A DNA stretch of 64,000 bases from Liolophura sinensis (lineage: Eukaryota > Mollusca > Polyplacophora > Chitonida > Chitonidae), in NCBI RefSeq assembly GCF_032854445.1, contig NW_027017968.1, positions 124,001 to 188,000 of the forward strand. The letters are read 5' to 3'. Below the pieces are notes generated by a model, which saw only the letters and a list, made by a program, of their open reading frames with translations, did not search any database and was not told the origin of the DNA. Within the stretch, counting starts at the first letter, position 1; the number at the start of each line of letters is the position of its first letter. Of the stretch, positions 11,513 through 23,800 are shown piece by piece. A program made the translations under genes and the position numbers.

Positions 11513-13160
11513 GAAATCGGCTACACTGTACTCTGTACAATCGCGACTGGTCATTACTATATTCAACTTTTGACTATAAGTTATGTGCCCTTCGGTAGCC
11601 CAGAAGACCTGAAATCTTTGGGCTAAGCCCATTTAACTCACCCAGCAATTGTCTTACTTCTAAGTGCAAGACAATCTCAATGTCTTTATCTACGTGTAGA
11701 AAAACCAGACCATTTGTACGTGAAAAACACAAGGTACTTGATACAGTCTGCTGTAAAAAGTACAACTGAACACTGACCCACTTCAGTAAGGTGCCAAAAG
11801 ATGCGGAATTGAGCCAGGCATCGGCAGCTGTTGAAAAATTGCAAATTTGCCTGGTTTCCATGGAGTAAGAGCCGTTGCTGGGCACGTGATTATGACATAA
11901 ATGATCATTAAATTGTCACTACAGCCAAAAGTATTGGTCGGAGAGCAACGCAGTTTGCACCATTCGATTTGTCGTCACAAAATACGTCGGATTAGCCTCT
12001 TACCAGCAGCACTGGAACAGTTTTTCCACTTTTGCATTTTTGCCTGGTCTTTTTGTTAATTGAAATCGGCTACACTGTACTCTGTACAATCGCGACTGGT
12101 CATTACTATATTCAACTTTTGACTATAAGTTATGTGCCCTTCGGTAGCCCAGAAGACCTGAAATCTTTGGGCTAAGCCCATTTAACTCACCGAGCAAATG
12201 TCTTACTTCTAAGTCCAAGACAATCTCAATGTCTTTATCTACGTGTAGAAAAACCACACCATTTGTACGTGAAAAACACAAGGTACTTGATACAGTCTGC
12301 TGTAAAAAGTACAACTGAACACTGACCCACTTCAGTAAGGTGCCAAAAGATGCGGAATTGAGCCAGGCATCGGCAGCTGTTGAAAAATTGCAAATTTCCC
12401 TGGTTTCCATGGAGTAAGAGCCGTTGCTGGGCACGTGATTATGACATAAATGATCATTAAATTGTCACTACAGCCAAAAGTATTGGTCGGAGAGCAACGC
12501 AGTTTGCACCATTCGATTTGTCGTCACAAAATACGTCGGATTAGCCTCTTACCAGCAGCACTGGAACAGTTTTTTCCACTTTTGCATTTTTACCTGGTCT
12601 TTTTGTTAATTGAAATCGGCTACACTGTACTCTGTACAAATTGCGACTGGTCATTACTATATTCAACTTTTGACTATAAGTTATGTGCCCTTCGGTAGCC
12701 CAGAAGACGTCAAATCTTTGGGCTAAGCCCATTTAACTCACCCAGCAATTGTCTTACTTCTTAGTCCAAGACAATCTCAATGTCTTTATCTACGTGTAGA
12801 AAAACCAGACCATTTGTACATAAAAAACACAAGGTACTTGATACAGTCTGCTGTAAAAAGTACAACTGACCACAGACCCACATTTATAAGGTGCCAAAAG
12901 ATGCGGAATTGGCCAGGCTTCGGCAGCTGTTGAAAAATTGCCAATTTCCCTGGTTTCCATGGAGTAAGAGCCGTTGCTGGGCACGTGATTATGACATCAA
13001 TGATCATTCAATTGTCGCTACAGGCACAAGTATTGGTCGGAGAGCAACGCGGTTTGCACCATTCGATTTCTCGTCACAAAATACGTCGGATTAGCCTCTT
13101 ACCAGCAGCACTGGAACAGTTTTTATACTATTGCATTTTTACCTGGTATTTTTGTTAATT
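10970..13160 (+). repeat. Higher-order repeat, 4-monomer unit (M21-M24)
   Basis: Monomers start at 10970, 11513, 12062 and 12612, giving 2191 bp. The unit resembles the preceding 5-monomer unit minus its second member. M21 is the 543-bp deletion type, M23 has caccgagcaaatgtc and M24 has tacaaattgcgac. M21-M23 share private changes with M31-M33 at a displacement of 5475 bp, including agccattgctggg at about 11320 and 16797. M24 has a one-base deletion in gaattggccagg near 12910. Confidence 0.9.
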
Positions 13161-13703
13161 GAAATCGGCTACACTGTACTCTGTACAATCGCGACTGGTC
13201 ATTACTATATTCAACTTTTGACTATAAGTTATGTGCCCTTCGGTAGCCCAGAAGACGTCAAATCTTTCGGCTAAGCCCATTTAACTCACCCAGCAATTGC
13301 CTTACTTCTAAGTGCAAGACAATCTCAATGTCTACGTGTAGAAAAACCACACCATTTGTACATAAAAAACACAAGGTACTTGATACAGTCTGCTGTAAAA
13401 AGTACAACTAAACAATGACCCACATTTATAAGGTGCCAAAAGATGCGGAATTGAGCCAGGCATCGGCAGCTGTTAAAAAATTGCAAATATCCCTGGTTTC
13501 CATGGAGTAAGAGCCGTTGCTGGGCACGTGATTATGACATAAATGATCATTCAATTGTCGCTACAGCCAAAGGTATTGGTCGGAGAGCAATGCGGTTTGC
13601 ACCATTCGATTTGTCGTCACAAAATACGTCGGATTAGCCTCTTACCAGCAGCACTGGAACAGTTTTTCCACTTTTGCATTGTTGCCTGGTCTTTTTGTTA
13701 ATT
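13161..13703 (+). repeat. 543-bp deletion monomer M25
   Basis: It has the same 6-bp deletion. Its second half differs from the other five: gttaaaaaattgcaaatatcc replaces gttgaaaaattgc, and it runs into gccaaaggtattgg and gagcaatgcgg. This suggests a switch to another variant within the monomer. It lies 2191 bp after M21. Confidence 0.9.
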
Positions 13704-15352
13704 GAAATCGGCTACACTGTACTCTGTACAATCGCGACTGGTCATTACTATATTCAACTTTTGACTATATGTTATGTGCCCTTCGGTAGCCCAGAAGACG
13801 TCAAATCTTTGGGCCAAGCCCATTTAACTCACCCAGCAATTGCCTTACTTCTAAGTGCAAGACAATCTCAATGTCTTTATCTACGCGTAGAAAAACCACA
13901 CCATTTGTACGTGAAAAACACAAGGTACTTGATACAGTCTTCTGTAAAAAGTACAACTGAACACTGACCCACTTCAGTAAGGTGCCAAAAGATGCGGAAT
14001 TGAGCCAGGTATCGGCAGCTGTTGAAAAATTGCAAATTTCCCTGGTTTCCATGGAGTAAGAGCCGTTGCTGGGCACGTGATTATGACATAAATGATCATT
14101 CAATTGTCGCTACAGCCAAAAGTATTGGTCGGAGAGCAATGCGGTTTGCACCATTCGATTTCTCGTCACAAAATACGTCGGATTAGCCTCTTACCAGCAG
14201 CACTGGAACAGTTTTTCCACTTTTGCATTTTTGCCTGGTCTTTTTGTTAATTGAAATCGGCTACACTGTACTCTGTACAATCGCGACTGGTCATTAGTAT
14301 ATTCAACTTTTGACTATATGTTATGTGCCCTTCGGTAGCCCAGAAGACGTCAAATCTTTGGGCCAAGCCCATTTAACTCACCCAGCAATTGCCTTACTTC
14401 TAAGTGCAAGACAATCTCAATGTCTTTATCTACGCGTAGAAAAACCACACCATTTGTACGTGAAAAACACAAGGTACTTGATACAGTCTGCTGTAAAAAG
14501 TACAACTGAACACTGACCCACTTCAGTAAGGTGCCAAAAGATGCGGAATTGAGCCAGGCATCGGCAGCTGTTGAAAAATTGCAAATTTCCCTGGTTTCCA
14601 TGGAGTAAGAGCCGTTGTTGGGCACGTGATTATGACATAAATGATCATTCAATTGTCACTACAGCCAAAAGTATTGGTCGGAGAGCAACGCAGTTTGCAC
14701 CATTCGATTTGTCGTCACAAAATACGTCGGATTAGCCTCTTACCAGCAGCACTGGAACAGTTTTTTCCACTTTTGCATTTTTACCTGGTCTTTTTGTTAA
14801 TTGAAATCGGCTACACTGTACTCTGTACAAATTGCGACTGGTCATTACTATATTCAACTTTTGACTATAAGTTATGTGCCCTTCGGTAGCCCAGAAGACG
14901 TCAAATCTTTGGGCTAAGCCCATTTAACTCACCCAGCAATTGTCTTACTTCTTAGTCCAAGACAATCTCAATGTCTTTATCTACGTGTAGAAAAACCAGA
15001 CCATTTGTACATAAAAAACACAAGGTACTTGATACAGTCTGCTGTAAAAAGTACAACTGACCACAGACCCACATTTATAAGGTGCCAAAAGATGCGGAAT
15101 TGGGCCAGGCTTCGGCAGCTGTTGAAAAATTGCCAATTTCCCTGGTTTCCATGGAGTAAGAGCCGTTGCTGGGCACGTGATTATGACATCAATGATCATT
15201 CAATTGTCGCTACAGGCACAAGTGTTGGTCGGAGAGCAACGCGGTTTGAACCATTCGATTTCTCGTCACAAAATACGTCGGATTAGCCTCTTACCAGCAG
15301 CACTGGAACAGTTTTTATACTATTGCATTTTTACCTGGTATTTTTGTTAATT
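13161..15352 (+). repeat. Higher-order repeat, 4-monomer unit with two replaced members (M25-M28)
   Basis: Monomers start at 13161, 13704, 14253 and 14803, giving 2192 bp. M25 is the 543-bp type and M28 the tacaaattgcgac type, as at the ends of the preceding unit. The two inner monomers are a different variant, with ctatatgttatg, gggccaagccc and the perfect palindrome ctacgcgtag. M26 and M27 share private changes with M34 and M35 at a displacement of 4382 bp: gcattgttgcc and agtcttctgt for M26/M34, cattagtatattc for M27/M35. Confidence 0.9.
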
Positions 15353-15895
15353 GAAATCGGCTACACTGTACTCTGTACAATCGCGACTGGTCATTACTAT
15401 ATTCAACTTTTGACTATAAGTTATGTGCCCTTCGGTAGCCCAGAAGACGTCAAATCTTTCGGCTAAGCCCATTTAACTCACCCAGCAATTGCCTTACTTC
15501 TAAGTGCAAGACAATCTCAATGTCTACGTGTAGAAAAACCACACCATTTGTACATAAAAAACACAAGGTACTTGATACAGTCTGCTGTAAAAAGTACAAC
15601 TAAACAATGACCCACATTTATAAGGTGCCAAAAGATGCGGAATTGAGCCAGGCATCGGCAGCTGTTGAAAAATTGCCAATTTCCCTGGTTTCCATGGAGT
15701 AAGAGCCGTTGCTGGGCACGTGATTATGACATCAATGATCATTCAATTGTCGCTACAGGCAAAAGTATTGGTTGGAGAGCAACGCGGTTTGCACCATTCG
15801 ATTTCTCGTCACAAAATACGTCGGATTAGCCTCTTACCAGCAGCACTGGAACAGTTTTTATACTTTTGCATTTTTACCTGGTATTTTTGTTAATT
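15353..15895 (+). repeat. 543-bp deletion monomer M29
   Basis: It has the same 6-bp deletion, with a private ttggttggagagc near 15770. It lies 2192 bp after M25. Confidence 0.92.
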
Positions 15896-16444
15896 GAAAT
15901 CGGCTACACTGTACTCTGTACAATCGCGACTGGTCATTACTATATTCAACTTTTGACTATAAGTTATGTGCCCTTCGGTAGCCCAGAAGACCTGAAATCT
16001 TTGGGCCAAGCCCATTTAACTCACCCAGCAATTGTCTTACTTCTAAGTGCAAGACAATCTCAAAGTCTTTATATACGTGTAGAAAAACCACACCATTTGT
16101 ACATGAAAAACACAAGGTACTTGATACAGTCTGCTGTAAAAAGTACAACTGACCACAGACCCACATTTATAAGGTGCCAAAAGATGCGGAATTGGGCCAG
16201 GCTTCGGCAGCTGTTGAAAAATTGCCAATTTCCCTGGTTTCCATGGAGTAAGAGCCGTTGCTGGGCACGTGATTATGACATCAATGATCATTCAATTGTC
16301 GCTACAGGCACAAGTATTGGTCGGAGAGCAACGCGGTTTGCACCATTCGATTTCTCGTCACAAAATACGTCGGATTAGCCTCTTACCAGCAGCACTGGAA
16401 CAGTTTTTATACTATTGCATTTTTACCTGGTATTTTTGTTAATT
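15353..16444 (+). repeat. Two-monomer unit M29-M30, with mosaic M30
   Basis: M29 (15353-15895) is a 543-bp deletion monomer. M30 (15896-16444) begins like M17, with gacctgaaat, gggccaag and ctttatatacg, and ends like M20, M24 or M28, with gggccaggcttcgg and aggcacaagtatt. Its tail tttttatactattgca matches M24 and M28. The switch lies between about 16100 and 16195. M30 is therefore best read as the junction of an unequal exchange that also shortened the unit from four or five monomers to two. Confidence 0.85.
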
Positions 16445-16987
16445 GAAATCGGCTACACTGTACTCTGTACAATCGCGACTGGTCATTACTATATTCAACT
16501 TTTGACTATAAGTTATGTGCCCTTCGGTAGCCCAGAAGACGTCAAATCTTTCGGCTAAGCCCATTTAACTCACCCAGCAATTGCCTTACTTCTAAGTGCA
16601 AGACAATCTCAATGTCTACGTGTAGAAAAACCACACCATTTGTACATAAAAAACACAAGGTACTTGATACAGTCTGCTGTAAAAAGTACAACTAAACAAT
16701 GACCCACATTTATAAGGTGCCAAAAGATGCGGAATTGAGCCAGGCATCGGCAGCTGTTGAAAAATTGCCAATTTCCCTGGTTTCCATGGAGTAAGAGCCA
16801 TTGCTGGGCACGTGATTATGACATCAATGATCATTCAATTGTCGCTACAGGCAAAAGTATTGGTCGGAGAGCAACGCGGTTTGCACCATTCGATTTCTCG
16901 TCACAAAATACGTCGGATTAGCCTCTTACCAGCAGCACTGGAACAATTTTTCCACTTTTGCATTTTTGCCTGGTCTTTTTGTTAATT
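16445..16987 (+). repeat. 543-bp deletion monomer M31
   Basis: This is the last monomer with the 6-bp deletion. It is only two monomers (1092 bp) after M29 and matches M21, including agccattgctggg. No deletion monomer occurs in the remaining 47 kb. Confidence 0.92.
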
Positions 16988-19182
16988 GAAATCGGCTACA
17001 CTGTACTCTGTACAATCGCGACTGGTCATTACTATATTCAACTTTTGACTATAAGTTATGTGCCCTTCGGTAGCCCAGAAGACCTGAAATCTTTGGGCTA
17101 AGCCCATTTAACTCACCCAGCAATTGTCTTACTTCTAAGTGCAAGACAATCTCAATGTCTTTATCTACGTGTAGAAAAACCAGACCATTTGTACGTGAAA
17201 AAAACAAGGTACTTGATACAGTCTGCTGTAAAAAGTACAACTGAACACTGACCCACTTCAGTAAGGTGCCAAAAGATGCGGAATTGAGCCAGGCATCGGC
17301 AGCTGTTGAAAAATTGCAAATTTGCCTGGTTTCCATGGAGTAAGAGCCGTTGCTGGGCACGTGATTATGACATAAATGATCATTAAATTGTCACTACAGC
17401 CAAAAGTATTGGTCGGAGAGCAACGCAGTTTGCACCATTCGATTTGTCGTCACAAAATACGTCGGATTAGCCTCTTACCAGCAGCACTGGAACAGTTTTT
17501 CCACTTTTGCATTTTTGCCTGGTCTTTTTGTTAATTGAAATCGGCTACACTGTACTCTGTACAATCGCGACTGGTCATTACTATATTCAACTTTTGACTA
17601 TAAGTTATGTGCCCTTCGGTAGCCCAGAAGACCTGAAATCTTTGGGCTAAGCCCATTTAACTCACCGAGCAAATGTCTTACTTCTAAGTCCAAGACAATC
17701 TCAATGTCTTTATCTACGTGTAGAAAAACCAGACCATTTGTACGTGAAAAACACAAGGTACTTGATACAGTCTGCTGTAAAAAGTACAACTGAACACTGA
17801 CCCACTTCAGTAAGGTGCCAAAAGATGCGGAATTGAGCCAGGCATCGGCAGCTGTTGAAAAATTGCAAATTTCCCTGGTTTCCATGGAGTAAGAGCCGTT
17901 GCTGGGCACGTGATTATGACATAAATGATCATTCAATTGTCGCTACAGCCAAAAGTATTGGTCGGAGAGCAATGCGGTTTGCACCATTCGATTTGTCGTC
18001 ACAAAATACGTCGGATTAGCCTCTTACCAGCAGCACTGGAACAGTTTTTCCACTTTTGCATTGTTGCCTGGTCTTTTTGTTAATTGAAATCGGCTACACT
18101 GTACTCTGTACAATCGCGACTGGTCATTACTATATTCAACTTTTGACTATATGTTATGTGCCCTTCGGTAGCCCAGAAGACGTCAAATCTTTGGGCCAAG
18201 CCCATTTAACTCACCCAGCAATTGCCTTACTTCTAAGTGCAAGACAATCTCAATGTCTTTATCTACGCGTAGAAAAACCACACCATTTGTACGTGAAAAA
18301 CACAAGGTACTTGATACAGTCTTCTGTAAAAAGTACAACTGAACACTGACCCACTTCAGTAAGGTGCCAAAAGATGCGGAATTGAGCCAGGTATCGGCAG
18401 CTGTTGAAAAATTGCAAATTTCCCTGGTTTCCATGGAGTAAGAGCCGTTGCTAGGCACGTGATTATGACATAAATGATCATTCAATTGTCGCTACAGCCA
18501 AAAGTATTGGTCGGAGAGCAATGCGGTTTGCACCATTCGATTTCTCGTCACAAAATACGTCGGATTAGCCTCTTACCAGCAGCACTGGAACAGTTTTTCC
18601 ACTTTTGCATTTTTGCCTGGTCTTTTTGTTAATTGAAATCGGCTACACTGTACTCTGTACAATCGCGACTGGTCATTAGTATATTCAACTTTTGACTATA
18701 TGTTATGTGCCCTTCGGTAGCCCAGAAGACGTCAAATCTTTGGGCCAAGCCCATTTAACTCACCCAGCAATTGCCTTACTTCTAAGTGCAAGACAATCTC
18801 AATGTCTTTATCTACGCGTAGAAAAACCACACCATTTGTACGTGAAAAACACAAGGTACTTGATACAGTCTGCTGTAAAAAGTACAACTGAACACTGACC
18901 CACTTCAGTAAGGTGCCAAAAGATGCGGAATTGAGCTAGGCATCGGCAGCTGTTGAAAAATTGCAAATTTCCCTTGTTTCCATGGAGTAAGAGCCGTTGC
19001 TGGGCACGTGATTATGACATAAATGATCATTCAATTGTCACTACAGCCAAAAGTATTGGTCGGAGAGCAACGCGGTTTGCACCATTCGATTTGTGGTCAC
19101 AAAATACGTCGGATTAGCCTCTTACCAGCAGCACTGGAACAGTGTTTCACTTTTGCATTTTTACCTGGTCTTTTTGTTAATT
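16445..19182 (+). repeat. Array block M31-M35, assembled from earlier pieces
   Basis: Monomers start at 16445, 16988, 17537, 18086 and 18635. M31-M33 correspond to M21-M23 (displacement 5475 bp) and M34-M35 to M26-M27 (displacement 4382 bp). The switch between the two templates lies near the end of M33, around 17900-17960, where the sequence takes on the gagcaatgcgg form that precedes M26. Clean sequence with almost no sporadic indels supports a real duplication history. Confidence 0.87.
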
Positions 19183-20826
19183 GAAATCGGCTACCCTGTA
19201 CTCTGTACAATCGCGACTGGTCATTACTATATTCAACTTTTGACTATAAGTTATGTGCCCTTCGGTAGCCCAGAAGACTTCAAATCTTTGGCCAAGGCCA
19301 TTTAACTCACCCAGCAATTGTCTTACTTCTAAGTCCAAGACAATCTCAATGTCTTTATCTACGTGTAGAAAAACCAGACCATTTGTACATAAAAAACACA
19401 AGGTACTTGATACAGTCTGCTGTAAAAAGTACAACTGACCACAGACCCACATTTATAAGGTGCCAAAAGATGCGGAATTGAGCCAGGTATCGGCAGCTGT
19501 TGAAAAAATTGCAAATTTCCCTGGTTTCCATGGAGTAAGAGCCGTTGCTGTGCACGTGATTATGGCATAAATGATCATTCAATTGTCGCTACAGCCAAAA
19601 GTATTGGTCGGACAGCAACGCGGTTTGCACCATTTGATTTCTCGTCACAAAATACGTCGGATTAGCCTCTTACCAGCAGCACTGGAACAATCTTTCCAAT
19701 TTTGGGTTTTGCCTGGTCTTTTTGTTAATTGAAATCGGCTACACTGTACTCTGTACAATCGCGACTGGTCATTACTATATTCAACTTTTGACTATAAGTT
19801 ATGTGCCCTTCGGTAGCCCAGAAGACGTCAAATCTTTGGGCTAAGCCCATTTAACTCACCTAGCAATTGTCTTACTTCTAAGTGCAAGACAATCTCAATG
19901 TCTTTATCTACGTGTAGAAAAACCACACCATTTGTACGTGAAAAACACAAGGTACTTGATACAGTCTGCTGTAAAAAGTACAACTGAACACTGACCCACT
20001 TCAGTAAGGTGCCAAAAGATGCGAAATTGAGCCAGGCATCGGCAGCTGTTGAAAAATTGCAAATATCCCTGGTTTCCATGGAGTAAGAGCCGTTGCTGGG
20101 CACGTGATTATGACATAAATGATCATTCAATTGTCACTACAGCCAAAAGTATTGGTCGGAGAGCAACGCGGTTTGCACCATTCGATTTCTCGTCACAAAA
20201 TACGTCGGATTAGTCTCTTACCAGCAGCACTGGAACAGTGTTTCAACTTTTGCATTTTTACCTGGTCTTTTTGTTAATTGAAATCGGCTACCCTGTACTC
20301 TGTACAATTGCGACTGGTCATTACTATATTCAACTTTTGACTATAAGTTATGTGCCCTTCGGTAGCCCAGAAGACGTCAAATCTTTGGGCCAAGCCCATT
20401 TAACTCACCCAGCAATTGTCTTACTTCTAAGTCCAGGACAATCTCAATGTCTTTATCTACGTGTAGAAAAACCACACCATTTGTACATAAAAAACACAAG
20501 GTACTTGATACAGTCTGCTGTAAAAAGTACAACTGACCACAGACCCACATGAATAAGGTGCCAAAAGATGCGGAATTGAGCCAGGCATCGGCAGCTGTTA
20601 AAAAATTGCAAATATCCCTGGTTTCCATGGAGTAAGAGCCGTTGCTGGGCACGTGATTATGACATAAATGATCATTCAATTGTCACTACAGCCAAAAGTA
20701 TTGGTCGGAGAGCAACGCGGTTTGCACCATTCGATTTGTGGTCACAATACGTCGGATTAGCCTCTTACCAGCAGCACTGGAACAGTGTTTCCACTTTTGC
20801 ATTTTTACCTGGTCTTTTTGTTAATT
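19183..20826 (+). repeat. Array block M36-M38
   Basis: Monomers start at 19183, 19731 and 20280. M36 ends with the aatctttccaattttggg tail otherwise seen only in M1, M2, M5 and M7. M38 introduces the segment ccacagacccacatgaataa, followed by gttaaaaaattgcaaatatcc, a combination that recurs to the right. One-base losses begin to appear here, such as gtgtttcac at 19143 and cacaatacg near 20745. Confidence 0.85.
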
Positions 20827-23800
20827 GAAATCGGCTACCCTGTACTCTGTACAATCGCCGACTGGTCATTACTATATTCAACTTTTGTCTATAAGGTTAT
20901 GTGCCCTTCGGTAGCCCAGAAGACCTGAAATCTTTGGGCCCAGCCCATTTAACTCACCCAGCAATTGTCTTACTTCTAAGTGCAAGACAATCTCAATTTC
21001 TTTATCTACGTGTAGAAAAACCACACCATTTGTACATGAAAAACACAAGGTACTTGATACAGTCTGCTGTAAAAAGTACAACTGACCACAGACCCACATG
21101 AATGAGGTGCCAAAAGATCGGAATTGAGCCAGGCATCGGCAGCTGTTAAAAAATTGCAAATATCCCTGGTTTCCATGGAGTAAGAGCCGTTGCTGGGCAC
21201 GTGATTATGACATAAATGATCATTCAATTGTCGCTACAGCCAAAAGTATTGGTCGGAGAGCAATGCGGTTTGCACCATTCGATTTCTCGTCACAAAATAC
21301 GTCGGATTAGGCCTCTTACCAGCAGCACTGGAACAGTTTTTCCACTTTTGCATTTTTGCCTGGTCTTTTTGTTAATTGAAATCGGCTACACTGTACTCTG
21401 TACAATCGCGACTGGTCATTACTATATTCAACTTTTGACTATATGTTATGTGCCCTTCGGTAGCCCAGAAGACGTCAAATCTTTGGCCAAGCCCATTTAA
21501 CTCACCCAGCAATTGCCTTACTTCTAAGTGCAAGACAATCTCAATGTCTTTATCTACGTGTAGAAAAACCACACCATTTGTACGTGAAAAACACAAGGTA
21601 CTTGATACAGTTTTCTGTAAAAAGTACAACTGAACACTGACCCACTTCAGTAACGTGCCAAAAGATGCGGAATTGAGCCAGGTATCGGCAGCTGTTGAAA
21701 AATTGCAAATTTCCCTGGTTTCCATGGAGTAAGAGCCGTTGCTGGGCACGTGATTATGACATAAATGATCATTCAATTGTCACTACAGCCAAAAGTATTG
21801 GTCGGAGAGCAACGCGGTTTGCACCATTCGATTTCTCGTCACAAAATACGTCGGATTAGCCTCTTACCAGCAGCACTGGAACAGTTTTTCCACTTTTGCA
21901 TTTTTACCTGGTCATTTTGTTAATTGAAATCGGCTACACTGTACTCTGTACAATTGCGACTGGTCATTACTATATCAACTTTTGACTATAAGTTATGTGC
22001 CCTTCGGTAGCCCAGAAGACCTCAAATCTTTGGGGCCAAGCCATTTAACTCACCCAGCAATTGTCTTACTTCTAAGTCCAGGACAATCTCAATGTCTTTA
22101 TCTACGTGTAGAAAAAACCACACCATTTGTACATAAAAAACACAAGATACTTGATACAGTCTGCTGTAAAAAGTACAACTGAACACTGACCCACTTCAGT
22201 AAGGTGCCAAAAGATGCGGAATTGAGCCAGGCATCGGCAGCTGTTGAAAAATTGCAAATTTCCCTGGTTTCCATGGAGTAAGAGCCGTTGCCTGGGCACG
22301 TGATTATGACATAAATGATCATTCAATTGTCACTACAGCCAAAAGTATTGGTCGGAGAGCAACGCGGTTTGCACCATTCGATTTCTCGTCACAAAATACG
22401 TCGGATTAGCTTCTTACCAGCAGCACTGGAAACAGTGTTTCAACTTTTGCATTTTTACCTGGTCTTTTTGTTAATTGAAATCGGCTTACCCTGTACTCTG
22501 TACAATCGCGACTGGTCATTACTATAATTCAACTTTTGTCTATAAATTATGTGCCCTTCGGTAGCCCAGAAGACCTGAAATCTTTGGGGCCAAGCCCATT
22601 TAACTCACCCAGCAATGTCTTAATTCTAAGTGCAAGACAATCTCAATTTCTTTATCTACGTGTGGGAAAACCACACCATTTGTACGTGAAAAACACAAGG
22701 TACTTGATACAGTCTGCTGTAAAAAGTACAACTGAACACTGACCCACTTCAGTAAGGTGCCAAAAGATGCGGAATTGAGCTAGGCATCGGCAGCTGTTGA
22801 AAAATTGCAAATATCCCTGGTTTCCATGGAGTAAGAGCCGTTGCTGGGCACGTGATTATGACATAAATGATCATTCAATTGTCGCTACAGCCAAAAGTAT
22901 TGGTCGGAGAGCAATGCGGTTTGCACCATTCGATTTCTCGTCACAAAAATACGTCGGATTAGCCTCTTACAGCAGCACTGGAACAGTTTTTTCCACTTTG
23001 CATTTTTGCCTGGTCTTTTGTTAATTGAAATCGGCTACACTGTACTCTGTACAATCGCGACTGGTCATTACTATATTCAACTTTTGACTATATGTTATGT
23101 GCCCTTCGGTAGCCCAGAAGACGTCAAATCTTTGGCCAAGCCCATTTAACTCACCCAGCCAATTGCCTTACTTCTAAGTGCAAGACAATCTCAATGTCTT
23201 TATCTACGTGTAGAAAAAACCACACCATTTGTACGTGAAAAACACAAGGTACTTGATACAGTTTTCTGTAAAAAGTACAACTGAACACTGACCCACTTCA
23301 GTAACGTGCCAAAAGATGCGGAATTGAGCCAGGTATCGGCAGCTGTTGAAAAATTGCAAATTTCCCTGGTTTCATGGAGTAAGGAGCCGTTGCTGGGCAC
23401 GTGATTATGACATAAATGATCATTCAATTGTCACTACAGCCAAAAGTATTGGTCGGAGAGCAACGCGGTTTGCACCATTCGATTTCTCGTCACAAAATAC
23501 GTCGGATTAGCCTCTTACCAGCAGCACTGGAACAGTTTTTCCACTTTTGCATTTTTACCTGGTCATTTTGTTAATTGAAATCGGCTACACTGTACTCTGT
23601 ACAATTGCGACTGGTCATTACTATATTCAACTTTTGACTATAAGTTATGTGCCCTTCGGTAGCCCAGAAGACCTCAAATCTTTGGGCCAAGCCTCATTTA
23701 ACTCACCCAGCAATTGTCTTACTTCTAAGTCCCAGGACAATCTCAATGTCTTTATCTACGTGTAGAAAAACCACACCATTTGTACATAAAAAACACAAGA

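Noticed and set aside
15866-16378. 170-residue frame as a protein gene
   Set aside because: It spans the junction of mosaic M30 and is broken by stops in most other monomers. It starts at ttg with no atg, and its product resembles nothing I know.
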